A DNA stretch of 64,000 nucleotides from Clostridiaceae bacterium Marseille-Q4149 (GCA_018228685.1 CP073691.1:372001-436000); one strand, 5' to 3'; numbered from the stretch's first letter, positions 27,675 through 37,066 are shown. The notes: generated from the letters alone by a model not told the origin. Made by a program: numbers and translations.

Positions 27675-27761
27675 CTCAATCTATCCGAATTGGAACTTTA
27701 CACGCACAACAACCAAGACGGTCACCTAAATGACTGTCTAAGAAGTATGGTGTAAAGCTTT

Positions 27762-27865
27762 GATACAGCAACTGGGCCCACCTCAAAGGAGAGGAGAATC
27801 TCCCGGAGCCTATCTTGTGGGTTCTCAATGGCGTAACGAGAATTTTAATCGACATTGATAGTATC
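27762..27865 (+). ncRNA. candidate structured RNA of unknown family
   Basis: Several nested pairings fit one fold. P1 is GATAC 27762-27766 with GTATC 27861-27865. P2 is CCCAC 27777-27781 with GTGGG 27817-27821. P3 inside it is GGAGA 27788-27792 with TCTCC 27799-27803. P4 is TTCTC 27822-27826 with GAGAA 27838-27842. The region is otherwise non-coding. I do not recognise the family; stems of 5 bp could arise by chance. Confidence 0.3.
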
Positions 27866-28040
27866 TAGGAATTACATATTTTAAGCTTGTAGAAGTTTTG
27901 AGTCCGTTGTTCTTTTCGGATTTCTCGTCGCTCCGTTATACAAGTTACTCAAATTTAACATAACCTACGCTATAAATTATATTTTGGAAAGTAAATAATG
28001 TCAATTAGAAAATCTGCGATTTAAAAATTCGCACACTCGC

Positions 28041-28086
28041 ACCTGCCTTTCGGTTTTGGTAGACTGTAACCGAAAGGCGGGTGCGT
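28041..28086 (+). terminator. 17-bp stem-loop before tnpV
   Basis: GCACCTGCCTTTCGGTT and AACCGAAAGGCGGGTGC pair with one mismatch around a 12-base loop, followed by GTTTTGCGTT. It may be an attenuator or terminator. Confidence 0.45.
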
Positions 28087-28133
28087 TTTGCGTTGCAGAC
28101 CTGCCGGGGAAATTTTGAGTGGGAGGATCACAT

Positions 28134-28505
28134 ATGAAATCACTATTTGAGCAGTTGGGCGGCACTTACACAAGGCAAGGCGACTACTGTCTGCCGGATG
28201 TTTGCTTACCGCCCGAAGAAGAACGGCCTATCGGCGTTTACGGGCAGCGGCGGCGAGCTTACCTGAAGGAGCACCACCGGGTGCTGTATTATAACCTGCT
28301 GGCCGCCGGGATGCTGGACGGGCACCTTGCAGACATCGAGGAGCAGGCACAGGAGCTCTTTTCTCGGATGGTAAAGCAGCACGCAGTGGCTGATGGTGTG
28401 ACGGAGGCCTTGAAAGCCGATGACCCGATGGCGTGGGTGCGAAAGATGAACGGCATCTGGCATCGGGCAAATGAGGTTGTAATGCAGGAAATCGTATATG
28501 GGTAA
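28134..28505 (+). CDS. tnpV: TnpV-family transposon protein
   Basis: The 123-residue protein matches TnpV: LFEQLGGTYTRQGDYCLPDV, GVYGQRRRAYLKEHHRVLYY and WVRKMNGIWHRANEVVMQEI. These proteins ride in mobilisable clostridial transposons such as the Tn4451 group; function unknown. ATG 28134 follows GGGAGGATCACAT. The end of the gene is where the AT-rich defence block begins. Confidence 0.85.
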   Translation: MKSLFEQLGGTYTRQGDYCLPDVCLPPEEERPIGVYGQRRRAYLKEHHRVLYYNLLAAGMLDGHLADIEEQAQELFSRMVKQHAVADGVTEALKADDPMAWVRKMNGIWHRANEVVMQEIVYG

Positions 28506-28576
28506 TGAACAAGCGGGGGCCGATGGCCTCCGCTTGCTTTATATACAGCTCCGGTCGAATGAAAAAGAACAATGTT

Positions 28577-28654
28577 CGGAACAATATCAAAAATTTCCGG
28601 AACAATGTCATTGTTCTATCGGAACTATGTCAAACTAAATTTGATATTGTTCCG
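28577..28654. repeat. phased CGGAAC boxes with terminal inverted copy
   Basis: CGGAAC boxes (CGGAACAATATC-like) recur at 28577, 28598 and 28620, spaced 21 and 22 bases. An inverted copy ends at 28654, giving a perfect 15-bp inverted repeat (28577-28591 and 28640-28654). It lies between TnpV and the end of the defence operon. Confidence 0.6.
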
Positions 28655-28674
28655 GACTTTATCAGAGCAAGAGG

Positions 28675-29754
28675 TCAGAAGCTTTCCGGTACAAGCGCCA
28701 GTTTGTTGATTGATTCGTGTGCCCGCACTAGCGCATCATAAACTGCCAAAACATCTTCGCAGTCCCAAGTTCGCAGAGATTTTTCATCAATCACACCGGC
28801 ACTTTCCTGAATGATCTTCGCAAGCTGTTCTTCATCTGCAACGGCGACAACAGCTTGAACCGCTGCATTGCTCTGTGCCTTTTTCAAATTTAGAATAAGG
28901 CTATCGATAGAACCTTTGGACTGCACCTCAAAAACATAAATCGCTTTTCCCATATTGCCGATTTTAGCTTCCCAGACAGCATCCACAACTGCGCCTGTTG
29001 CAATCTTTACTTCAGAGCGGCTGTCAAAGCCGAGCAGTTCGCCGATGGCAACCAACTTTTCCTTAATCTCATCGTGGAGAGATTTTGAATCCTTCACGGT
29101 AACAGGTTTCTTGACTTCAGGGGTAGCAGGAGATACGGGAGACTTCTTTTCAGCGAGTGGTAAAATTTCATCCCACATAAAGTAATCTACTGCTAAAAGA
29201 TCATAATCATCTGCACCGGCTTTTTTGAGTTCTGCGGCGATCTTTTTTGCAATAGCACATACTTCCGCATACTTCTTTCCGGTGTACTGATAGTTGTATT
29301 TCGGCATATCGGGGATATCAAGATAGCCATAACAAAGGATAGTTGTCTTATTAAAGATTACATATTCCTGCGGGTTTGCGTATGTAAGTAACTCGCTGAT
29401 AGTTGCAGGCCCCATACCCTTTATAGATTTCAAAAATACATCCCAACGCTTTTCAATAGGATTTGTACCATATAACAATTCAGCCAAATGCTTTTTTAGC
29501 GTGGCAAAACCGTTGTCGGCAATCAGCTTGTCAACAACATATTTTTTATTACCCCAAATAAGCATAGACCAAAGCTTACTGATATACTCTAAGAACTCTT
29601 CTTCAGTCATTGCAATAAGCTTGTCCTTGGTAAATGACTGATAATAGTCCTTGCGCTCCTTGCGCTCAGCCCAATTTTCTTCGTAATATGCCGCATTGGA
29701 CTTCGTTTTCTTTGTAAACTCAGCTATTGCTGAATTCAATTTTTGTGCGTTCAT
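28675..29754 (-). CDS. helix-hairpin-helix protein with nuclease-like C-terminus
   Basis: The 359-residue protein has a helix-hairpin-helix-like motif (KSIKGMGPATISELL, about residues 108-122), suggesting non-specific DNA binding. A linker of Pro/Lys/Val repeats follows near 205-225. The C-terminal third has VVDAVWEAKIG (Asp about 257) and YVFEVQSKG (Glu about 276). This resembles a PD-(D/E)xK nuclease core with Gln in place of the final Lys, and the substitution could weaken catalysis. It overlaps the OLD-like ATPase gene (ATGA), indicating coupled synthesis. It is the last gene of the operon. Confidence 0.6.
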   Translation of the reverse strand: MNAQKLNSAIAEFTKKTKSNAAYYEENWAERKERKDYYQSFTKDKLIAMTEEEFLEYISKLWSMLIWGNKKYVVDKLIADNGFATLKKHLAELLYGTNPIEKRWDVFLKSIKGMGPATISELLTYANPQEYVIFNKTTILCYGYLDIPDMPKYNYQYTGKKYAEVCAIAKKIAAELKKAGADDYDLLAVDYFMWDEILPLAEKKSPVSPATPEVKKPVTVKDSKSLHDEIKEKLVAIGELLGFDSRSEVKIATGAVVDAVWEAKIGNMGKAIYVFEVQSKGSIDSLILNLKKAQSNAAVQAVVAVADEEQLAKIIQESAGVIDEKSLRTWDCEDVLAVYDALVRAHESINKLALVPESF

Positions 29755-31577
29755 GTTCCTTCCTCCGTTGATAACTTTACGATTTTGTCAAGCAAAGTAA
29801 TAAAACCTTCAAATTCTTCTTTGGCGAAAGACATGTGCTTATCTTCAAGCCCCTTTTTGATTCTGGATGAAAGTTTTGGAAGGTTTTTAAAAGGATGATG
29901 GCTATTTTCAATAGCCTTATCCACCATTGGTTTTACTGTTTTATCCCAAGAGAAATAATCTTCTATTAAGAAATCCCCTCCAGTAACTCCTGTTTTATAA
30001 GGGATAAAACTTACAGTTAGATTGTTTTGCTTTACATCATCATAATGAGCAATGGATTCATCCGAAGTAGTCAAGTTCAAAAGTGTCGCTGCTCCTGTTT
30101 GCCCCTCATTATCTCTATCAAAAAACACAATAACCTTTTTGCTATTAGGAATGACCTCAAGCAAATCTGTAATAAAGAATTGCATATTATCAGCCCCGCC
30201 GGCACTCATAAAATCAACTTGTAGTTGATCATACGAAGGATTATCATTTTTGAGCAAATCTATAGCCCGTTTAACATATTTAACATCTGTTTTACCCTCA
30301 AATACGACCAGTGGTCTGTTGGATTTCAACATCATTCCTTGACCAATGACATCCCAAGATGTTCCCGTCAAATGTTTAATCTTATCAATTTTTTCTTCTG
30401 TTAAAAGCGTTGATTTTCCACCTTCGTGATCTAACATCAGCAATTCCTTCTCATTAGCTAGTTGAGCAAGAATTGGAGAATGTGTCGCAACAACCATTTG
30501 ACGATCAAATTTGCAATATTCGGCAAAAAGATTGTATATCTGTTGCTTACGTCCTTCATGAATATTTGCATCAGGCTCATCAAAGAGGATTAATGAATTT
30601 TCATCGGCAACAAAAGATAAGACTGATCTGATCAAAATTAGTTTCTTCTCGCCTTCGCTTAAATCTTTTGCCGAAAAACCATTGTAGATTAATTCAATAT
30701 TCTTAATTACCTTTTTGTCTTTAGGCATATATGCCTGAACGAAGTAATCAAACAACTGTTTTTCGTAATAATTGAACTCTTCGGGCTTATTGTTAAGAAA
30801 TTTTGCATCTACAAACATATAAAAATTCTTCACCGCGGCAAAATCTTCGAAAACCTGCACCCCATATGTATCAAATATGTTTTCCTTAGTCATTGCGTAT
30901 AGGTAAATCGGTTCTCCTTCAGAACCTTTGCTATGTTCTGAGAAGAGATTTACAGATTGCAAGAATGATTTTAACAATTCTGATTTACAGTGGCGTTCAA
31001 CATTTTGGGTGTAAAATAATAGGATATTATCTACGGTGTCTCTACCAATGGTTTCTCTTAAAAATTGCTTATCATCTTCAGCGGTGCTATAAACGAGTGA
31101 AAGCAACGCAATATCCCAGTAATACTTGTTTATGTAATACATTTTGGGGGATAGGGTATTACTTGTACCTGCATTTATATCTCTTGTGAACTTTAAATAG
31201 AATGGCTCATAATAATTGTGCCACCAACGTTTATCCTCCCCGCTATACAAAGCTATAACATTAGTGGGTAATAAACCTCGTAAAGCAAGTTCCTTAACGG
31301 CAATTACTTTTCCATCCACATAGTATTGGCATCGGTATATTGTTTGCTCTAATTTAACTTCTTTTCCTTTTATCTCATAGGTCAATGAATATACAAACTT
31401 GTGAATGGCTTTAGCAGAATAGGCATTGACAAAAATACCACTTATAGCCTCTAAAACATTGCTTTTTCCTGAACCATTATTACCAATTAGGATAGATAAA
31501 CCTTTACCTGATTCAAAATCAACTGTAAAATCTATTAAATTTTTATACTTTTTAATTTGTAATTTTTTGAGTTTCAC
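29751..31577 (-). CDS. OLD-like ATPase with TOPRIM domain
   Basis: The 608-residue protein has an ABC/SMC-type ATPase domain. Walker A GNNGSGKSN is near residue 32, the signature LSEGEKK near 307 and Walker B LILFDEPDANIHEG near 329. A C-terminal TOPRIM domain follows with VFEGKTDVKY (about 427) and FFDRDNEG (about 486), metal-binding residues of OLD nucleases. The start at GTG 31577 was chosen because AGGAGG precedes it; the longer frame to 31616 lacks a ribosome site. It overlaps hsdS by 26 bases. OLD-family proteins act in several anti-phage systems. Confidence 0.82.
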   Translation of the reverse strand: MKLKKLQIKKYKNLIDFTVDFESGKGLSILIGNNGSGKSNVLEAISGIFVNAYSAKAIHKFVYSLTYEIKGKEVKLEQTIYRCQYYVDGKVIAVKELALRGLLPTNVIALYSGEDKRWWHNYYEPFYLKFTRDINAGTSNTLSPKMYYINKYYWDIALLSLVYSTAEDDKQFLRETIGRDTVDNILLFYTQNVERHCKSELLKSFLQSVNLFSEHSKGSEGEPIYLYAMTKENIFDTYGVQVFEDFAAVKNFYMFVDAKFLNNKPEEFNYYEKQLFDYFVQAYMPKDKKVIKNIELIYNGFSAKDLSEGEKKLILIRSVLSFVADENSLILFDEPDANIHEGRKQQIYNLFAEYCKFDRQMVVATHSPILAQLANEKELLMLDHEGGKSTLLTEEKIDKIKHLTGTSWDVIGQGMMLKSNRPLVVFEGKTDVKYVKRAIDLLKNDNPSYDQLQVDFMSAGGADNMQFFITDLLEVIPNSKKVIVFFDRDNEGQTGAATLLNLTTSDESIAHYDDVKQNNLTVSFIPYKTGVTGGDFLIEDYFSWDKTVKPMVDKAIENSHHPFKNLPKLSSRIKKGLEDKHMSFAKEEFEGFITLLDKIVKLSTEEGT

Positions 31578-32952
31578 CGAAAACGGCCTCCTCAAATTCT
31601 TTTTTTGCTTGTTCACATATATTTGTTGCTTTTATGTGTAGTTCCTTAATTTGTGTTCTAATCTCAATCACCTTTTTAACTACAGTTTCTTGAGTTGTAA
31701 CATTAGGATCTTCAGAGCGTAATGGTAAAAGGGGTAATGTCAAAGCTTCTAAAAAATCCGTACCTATACGTTGTTGACCAGCTGAGCCTGTAAAATAACT
31801 CATAGCAACTTCACGTACTCTCTTAGATCTCATAAAACAATGTATATACTCCGGAATGGCATTTTGGGTTGCTCTAAAAACATGAAACTCTGTAGAACCA
31901 TATCCATAACCGTTTTTTAGATTGGTGGCTACTGCACACTTCCCGTTTTGCATACACGGCGTTATCTTTGCCCAAATGACATCATTTTCCTGAAAAGATG
32001 TATATCCTTTACTATTCGTTGACTTCCCGTTTTTGTGCTTTATAATTTCTCCATATATGTCGGACACACATTCCATGGGTATAAATGAAACATCTTCGAT
32101 ATCATCTGGGTATATTGTTTTAGGGTTAATCTCACAGTAAAACTCCAAGGGCATATTTTTATATGCCGTTGACTTAAATAATTCCTGTGGTTTAATTGGG
32201 TTGCTGTTTATTTTTGCTCCCCAGCCAATAAGATCTTTCAATGTTGTAGTTGATATTAATCCCTGCGTACTGCGATCTTGCTCTGCAATAGGTTTTATAT
32301 GCAACAAATTGAATAAGCATAAATCTATTGAATTACTGAGTTCATATGCTTTATTTGTAGCACTATTTGCGTCACAAATCCCCTTGTTATATCTATCGAC
32401 TATTTGTTTCTGCTTGATCACAGCTGGCATTGGTATTTTGTAATTCAGAAATCTATCTTCCTGTAAATACAAACGATTGCCACTACCATTACTACAATCC
32501 TGCCAAGCTTGTACAAATACGTTAGAAGATAATAATAAAATCAAATAGTCAATATTTGCGATTTCGGGATTCACATCATAAACCCAAAAATTACCGGTAA
32601 TAATAGCGCCATCTGCTTCAGGAGGAACAATGCCAAATGCACCGTTTCGAGCGTCGATTTTTGACACTGCTAACTGACCAGCCTTTACATAGTACTGTTT
32701 CTTGGTTTTGATATCTTTTCCTAAAACCTCATCTCTGACAAAAACACCACCGCAATTTGTTTTGATTGTAATACGCATGTATCTTTTGTCATCTTCAACA
32801 ACCATTTGATCTTTTCGGCGTGTTATTGCTTTTCCTATTCTTTTTAACTCAAAAGATGAATTAATCGAGGTGGAACTAAAGAATTGTTTTATATTCCAAT
32901 CGATGGTTTGGCTAAATAAAATAGAGGACAACACTGAATTTGTATTTACCAC
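31552..32952 (-). CDS. hsdS: type I restriction specificity subunit HsdS
   Basis: The 466-residue protein has two target-recognition domains with helical spacers, as in HsdS. Typical stretches are FELKRIGKAITRRKDQMVVE in the first half, and EISSxI-type segments ending in the helical connector (VVKKVIEIRTQIKELHIKA). It should direct the methylase to a bipartite sequence, unknown here. It overlaps hsdM by 7 bases and the OLD-like gene by 26, the tightest packing of the operon. Confidence 0.8.
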   Translation of the reverse strand: MVNTNSVLSSILFSQTIDWNIKQFFSSTSINSSFELKRIGKAITRRKDQMVVEDDKRYMRITIKTNCGGVFVRDEVLGKDIKTKKQYYVKAGQLAVSKIDARNGAFGIVPPEADGAIITGNFWVYDVNPEIANIDYLILLLSSNVFVQAWQDCSNGSGNRLYLQEDRFLNYKIPMPAVIKQKQIVDRYNKGICDANSATNKAYELSNSIDLCLFNLLHIKPIAEQDRSTQGLISTTTLKDLIGWGAKINSNPIKPQELFKSTAYKNMPLEFYCEINPKTIYPDDIEDVSFIPMECVSDIYGEIIKHKNGKSTNSKGYTSFQENDVIWAKITPCMQNGKCAVATNLKNGYGYGSTEFHVFRATQNAIPEYIHCFMRSKRVREVAMSYFTGSAGQQRIGTDFLEALTLPLLPLRSEDPNVTTQETVVKKVIEIRTQIKELHIKATNICEQAKKEFEEAVFGETQKITN

Positions 32953-35222
32953 TTTAGTTCAACCTCCTTACCATCGCTGGTACGGAAAAGCCTTCCTTGC
33001 GAATTTATGATATAGGAAACAACGCTATTGGCTTCGTTCCATAGCTTCTTTGCAATTCTATATTCTTTATATTCATCTTGAAGGGTAGGAAGCTGATTGC
33101 CTGCGGAAACAGCACCTGTAGAAGTAATGCCCGCATCCTCAACCATAGCTATAGGAATTTCGTAATCGAAGTATTCTTTGGTGAGCGGTTTAGCTTCTTC
33201 GATGATAGCCTTTTCAAGATCTCTAAGTTCTTTTTCTGCTACTGCAATGAGCGCTTTAACCTTAAGTTTCTTGGATTTTTCTTCGACTATTTTTTCTTGC
33301 AAAGCTTTTATTTGGCCGATGTACTTCTGCCTAATTTCTTTTTCTGCCCTTGTTTTTGCACCTAAGTACTGAAGCTCTTCTTCTTCGGTAAAACGCTTGA
33401 AGAAAACAAGGCTGGGTTTTACTGTGGCACCGGCAGCGATAAATACATCTTGGGGGATTGAACAAATCAAAATGATTTTAGCCTTACCTTCAAAATACTC
33501 ACGAATTTTCTGAAGGTTTGATGTGTTAAGCACACCTTCAGGCAAAACCATACCCATACGGCCACCTTTTTTAAGCAGTCTCAGACAACGTTCCATAAAG
33601 AGAACTTCGGTAAGACCGGACATGGAACCTACGTCGTACAATGAAAGCAAGGACTTACCAATGTTGTCATTTACCTGCTTAAGTGCTTTTTCATAAGCTT
33701 CGCCGTATTTTTCTTTATATTTTGCGATTAAAGCTTCATCGGTAAATTTATCTGCTTCGGTAATTTTTTGGGATTTATCAATTCTCGCACCAAAAGGAGG
33801 ATTGGTTAATATAACGTCGAAACGCTCTTCAAAAATACCGTTAACATTCAGCAAGCCATCGTGATGATGAACGCCACCGTGTCCATCGCCGTGCATAATC
33901 ATATTCATTTTTGATGTTCTTGCCATACGAGGGTTAGCATCTGTCCCATAAATGCAATTTCGTGACAGATTATACATACGACTACCTTCTACTTGGGTAT
34001 CAAGTTCTTTGTTAAGTGTGGATTGCATAGCTTCGATGCGTTCGTTGATAACTACCTGTTCCTTTTCGGACAGTGAATCGTAGTTCTCTCCTTCAATAAC
34101 GGAACGCAATTCGGATTTAGCTTTCTTTACGTCTTCCTCGATTTTTTCACGCATATATTCGAATGCTTTGATTAAGAAGCCGCCACTACCGCAAGTAGGA
34201 TCGCATACAGTTTCATTCTCTTTGGGATCCAGAATGTGTGTCATAAAATCAACTATAGTACGAGGCGTAAAGTACTGACCTAATTCGCCACGGAAAGTAG
34301 TACCCAAGAACTGTTCAAAGGCTATACCCTTAACATCATCCTGTGTGTCGGAAAGGTTATAGGTTTCAAGTTTTTCGAGAATTTGCTCAAAACTGTTTTG
34401 TCTAATTTTGATGATTTCGTTTTCCTCAAAAAGTTGGTCATCCTTAAACTCTTCCTTGGTGTTGTAAAACAAGAATTGCATATAAGGAAGGTCTTTGGGA
34501 GTTCCTTTCAGGCTTGGACGAATCTCTTTTTCGAACCATTTTTCTTTTTCTTCAAACTCATTTTTCGTAAAAACTTTTGCACCACGCTGCTCACGCTCGT
34601 ATTTGATTTTCATAAAGAGAATTTTGCTGATTTCATCAAATGCAGCTTCGGGAGAAAGCTTATCATTATTACGAATAATGTTATGGCAAGTGCGAAGAAT
34701 CTTTGTAAAATCATCTCTCGTAAATGTTTTAGTTTTGGAAAGAATATCTTTTACTTTTTTATCATTCAGTGCTTCTTCAGCGGTAGGAATAGCAACAACC
34801 TCTACTAACTCCTTGGGAAGATAATCTTTGTCAACGTTAAAGTATTTTGTTTCTTTTTCGTTAGTGGTTACAAAGAAACTTGCACCAGCCCAAGAAGCAT
34901 AATTGTATCCCTGATAATAATCTTCTTCACGAATACGAACATTTTCCGCTTTACATTCAACAACAATAAAAGCGGCTTTGCTTTCGATTTTATCCTGTTT
35001 TGATTTCCAAATAACAATATCTGCACGTGCTTTGCCTTGACCACGTTGAGAGTTATTGACCTTAATTTCTTGTGCCATTTGGTCAAGAGAATATCCATAG
35101 TCCTCTACAAGGATTTTTATGTATTCTTGGCGTACTTTCTCTTCGGGAGTTTCAATATGCCAAGAATCAGCTAACGGGCAAAAGATTTTTCCGTTTTCTC
35201 TTTTAATCTTTAATGTGCTCAT
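32946..35222 (-). CDS. hsdM: type I methylase HsdM with N-terminal nuclease-like domain
   Basis: The 758-residue protein is longer than ordinary HsdM. Residues about 20-130 form an HsdR-N-like region with a PD-(D/E)xK pattern, Asp68 (ADIVIW) and Glu89-x-Lys91 (VVECKAE). The rest is an N6-adenine methylase: helical HsdM N-domain, motif I CDPTCGSGGFL near 343 and motif IV NPPFG near 474, with a coiled-coil C-terminus. Combining a nuclease-like domain with the methylase could remove the need for separate HsdR. GGAGG precedes ATG 35222. Confidence 0.82.
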   Translation of the reverse strand: MSTLKIKRENGKIFCPLADSWHIETPEEKVRQEYIKILVEDYGYSLDQMAQEIKVNNSQRGQGKARADIVIWKSKQDKIESKAAFIVVECKAENVRIREEDYYQGYNYASWAGASFFVTTNEKETKYFNVDKDYLPKELVEVVAIPTAEEALNDKKVKDILSKTKTFTRDDFTKILRTCHNIIRNNDKLSPEAAFDEISKILFMKIKYEREQRGAKVFTKNEFEEKEKWFEKEIRPSLKGTPKDLPYMQFLFYNTKEEFKDDQLFEENEIIKIRQNSFEQILEKLETYNLSDTQDDVKGIAFEQFLGTTFRGELGQYFTPRTIVDFMTHILDPKENETVCDPTCGSGGFLIKAFEYMREKIEEDVKKAKSELRSVIEGENYDSLSEKEQVVINERIEAMQSTLNKELDTQVEGSRMYNLSRNCIYGTDANPRMARTSKMNMIMHGDGHGGVHHHDGLLNVNGIFEERFDVILTNPPFGARIDKSQKITEADKFTDEALIAKYKEKYGEAYEKALKQVNDNIGKSLLSLYDVGSMSGLTEVLFMERCLRLLKKGGRMGMVLPEGVLNTSNLQKIREYFEGKAKIILICSIPQDVFIAAGATVKPSLVFFKRFTEEEELQYLGAKTRAEKEIRQKYIGQIKALQEKIVEEKSKKLKVKALIAVAEKELRDLEKAIIEEAKPLTKEYFDYEIPIAMVEDAGITSTGAVSAGNQLPTLQDEYKEYRIAKKLWNEANSVVSYIINSQGRLFRTSDGKEVELKW

Positions 35223-35341
35223 AATAAAGCCTCCGTTTTTTGTTGTCCCTCAAGCATCAACAAATTTCGCATAAAAAATGCCATGAATATGGGCTTGAGG
35301 AAAGGATATATGCGGGATAACAAGATTAAATCGCTCATGTC

Positions 35342-36424
35342 CTAAGCCAAAACTTCCCATTTGCCGTAGCGTTTGCCGTCAACTCTACGGAGATAGTGCT
35401 TCTCTTTCAGAGAGTCTGTAATGCGCTTTATACTTCTGACGGATTTTCCTGTTTGTTCTGCAAGCTCGGTTTGCTTAACAGACGGGTTCTTTTTTATTAA
35501 ATCTAACACGGCAAGTTCTTCTAAAGTGCATTTCAAAGTGTCAATTTGGCACTTTGGCGTTTCGCTTTTGGCACTTTGGGAAATGTTTTCATCCACAAAA
35601 TCAACATGCATATAGCGGTTCTTCAGGTCATGATTTGTACCGAGCAGAAGGTTTGAGAAAAACATTTCCAAGAATTTTGTGGTGGCGTGAACGCCCTTTT
35701 GCAGATTCGTATAGTTCGCTCGAACCAGGGCGTTGCGGAAGTACCACGAATTCTTTTCAAAGGCGTCGTTGTTCACACGGAAGCCGAAGGTTTTCATATA
35801 TTTGATCATAAAGACGGCGGTGGCACGGGTATTTCCCTCGCCGAAGGGATGGATTTGCCAAATGCCCGAAGCGAATTTTGCCAAATGTTTCACCGCTGCA
35901 TCTACGGACAAACCCTCATAGGAGAACTGTTTTTCAGTGGCAAAATCGTAATCCAGAGTATCCTTGATACTGTTCCAGTCCGCATAGATCACGGTGTCGC
36001 CGTTCAACACCCACTCTTTCTTGGTGATGTTGTACTGACGAATCTGCCCGGCGTGACTGAACACGCCTTCAAACAGTCTGCGGTGGATGGAGAGCCACTC
36101 GGCAGGTGAGAATTGGAAGGCTTTTTCGCCCAACAACTTTGCGATTCTGGCAGAGACAATATCTGCTTCTTTGGTTTCGTTCTCTATTTCGGTGCGGGTG
36201 GTACGCTGCTCATAATAGCTATGAATGCGCTGCTGGGCTTCATCGATAGTGATTTTACCCTCAATGTGATCTTTGGCCGTATCCAGCAGATAGGCAGAGG
36301 TATTCAGCCCATCCACCGCCTGCAAGCCGATAGCAGTCTGCCACGCTTCACTTTTTTCGGCTCGGTCGGGTTCGCCCTGCTTGATATATTCTTCCAGTTC
36401 AAATTGCCAATTCTGATCGGGCAT
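35342..36424 (-). CDS. Fic protein with N-terminal antitoxin-like and C-terminal winged-helix regions
   Basis: The 360-residue protein has an N-terminal helix resembling the inhibitory segment found in Fic proteins (YLLDTAKDHIEGKITIDEAQ, about residues 46-65). The Fic core carries HPFGEGNTRA near residue 190, a variant of HPFxxGNGR. The C-terminus is a winged helix (LKKNPSVKQTELAEQTGKSV type). It would AMPylate or otherwise modify a protein, with possible self-inhibition and DNA-linked regulation. It starts 9 bases after the other Fic gene. Confidence 0.78.
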   Translation of the reverse strand: MPDQNWQFELEEYIKQGEPDRAEKSEAWQTAIGLQAVDGLNTSAYLLDTAKDHIEGKITIDEAQQRIHSYYEQRTTRTEIENETKEADIVSARIAKLLGEKAFQFSPAEWLSIHRRLFEGVFSHAGQIRQYNITKKEWVLNGDTVIYADWNSIKDTLDYDFATEKQFSYEGLSVDAAVKHLAKFASGIWQIHPFGEGNTRATAVFMIKYMKTFGFRVNNDAFEKNSWYFRNALVRANYTNLQKGVHATTKFLEMFFSNLLLGTNHDLKNRYMHVDFVDENISQSAKSETPKCQIDTLKCTLEELAVLDLIKKNPSVKQTELAEQTGKSVRSIKRITDSLKEKHYLRRVDGKRYGKWEVLA

Positions 36425-36433
36425 ATCTGCACC

Positions 36434-37048
36434 TCATTCCTTACTCAAATCTTCTGCCTTGAAGGTCGTGTACCCTTCGTAATAGTAGCTGTGGTCGATG
36501 CCCTTCATATACACCTCACGGCTGCCCACCTCGTCGGTCAGCGCCGCTTTCAGAAGCACCTTGATCTCCACATCCTTGATGGGGCTGCGCTCCATTGCAA
36601 GGAGATAATCCTCTTTATCCACCTTGCTCCAGTCCACGACCTTGCCGATTTCTGTTCTTAGGATATGGTCGAGCCAGATGCGAGTACTACGCCCATTGCC
36701 CTCCCGAAAGGGGTGGGCAATATTCATTTCCACATATTTTTCGATGATCTCGTCAAAGGTGGACTGTGGCATCTTGTCGATGTTGGCCAGTGCCGCCTCC
36801 AGATACATCAGCGGCGCAAAGCGGAAATTGCCTTTTGCTAGGTTCACCGTGCGCAGCTCACCGGCGAAGTCGTAAATATCTTCAAACAGATATTTGTGAA
36901 TTGCCTGCAAGGTCGAGAATTTACCTGCTGGCAGGGCATCAAGCACGCCGTTTTCAAACAGTTCTACCGCCTTTTTCTTGCTGATGCGTTCTTCTTCACG
37001 GGCAAGATCAGCGGAGCTTGTCAGCCCCAATTTATTTTCCAGTGCCAT
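36434..37048 (-). CDS. Fic/DOC family protein
   Basis: The 204-residue protein has the canonical Fic motif HPFREGNGRSTR near residues 110-121, so it can be expected to bind nucleotides and transfer a phosphate-containing group to a target hydroxyl. An N-terminal inhibition motif is not obvious. GGAGGTGCGAT precedes ATG 37048. It follows a small HTH gene by 18 bases, so the two Fic genes probably sit in one operon under that regulator. Confidence 0.82.
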   Translation of the reverse strand: MALENKLGLTSSADLAREEERISKKKAVELFENGVLDALPAGKFSTLQAIHKYLFEDIYDFAGELRTVNLAKGNFRFAPLMYLEAALANIDKMPQSTFDEIIEKYVEMNIAHPFREGNGRSTRIWLDHILRTEIGKVVDWSKVDKEDYLLAMERSPIKDVEIKVLLKAALTDEVGSREVYMKGIDHSYYYEGYTTFKAEDLSKE

Positions 37049-37066
37049 ATCGCACCTCCAAAATAA

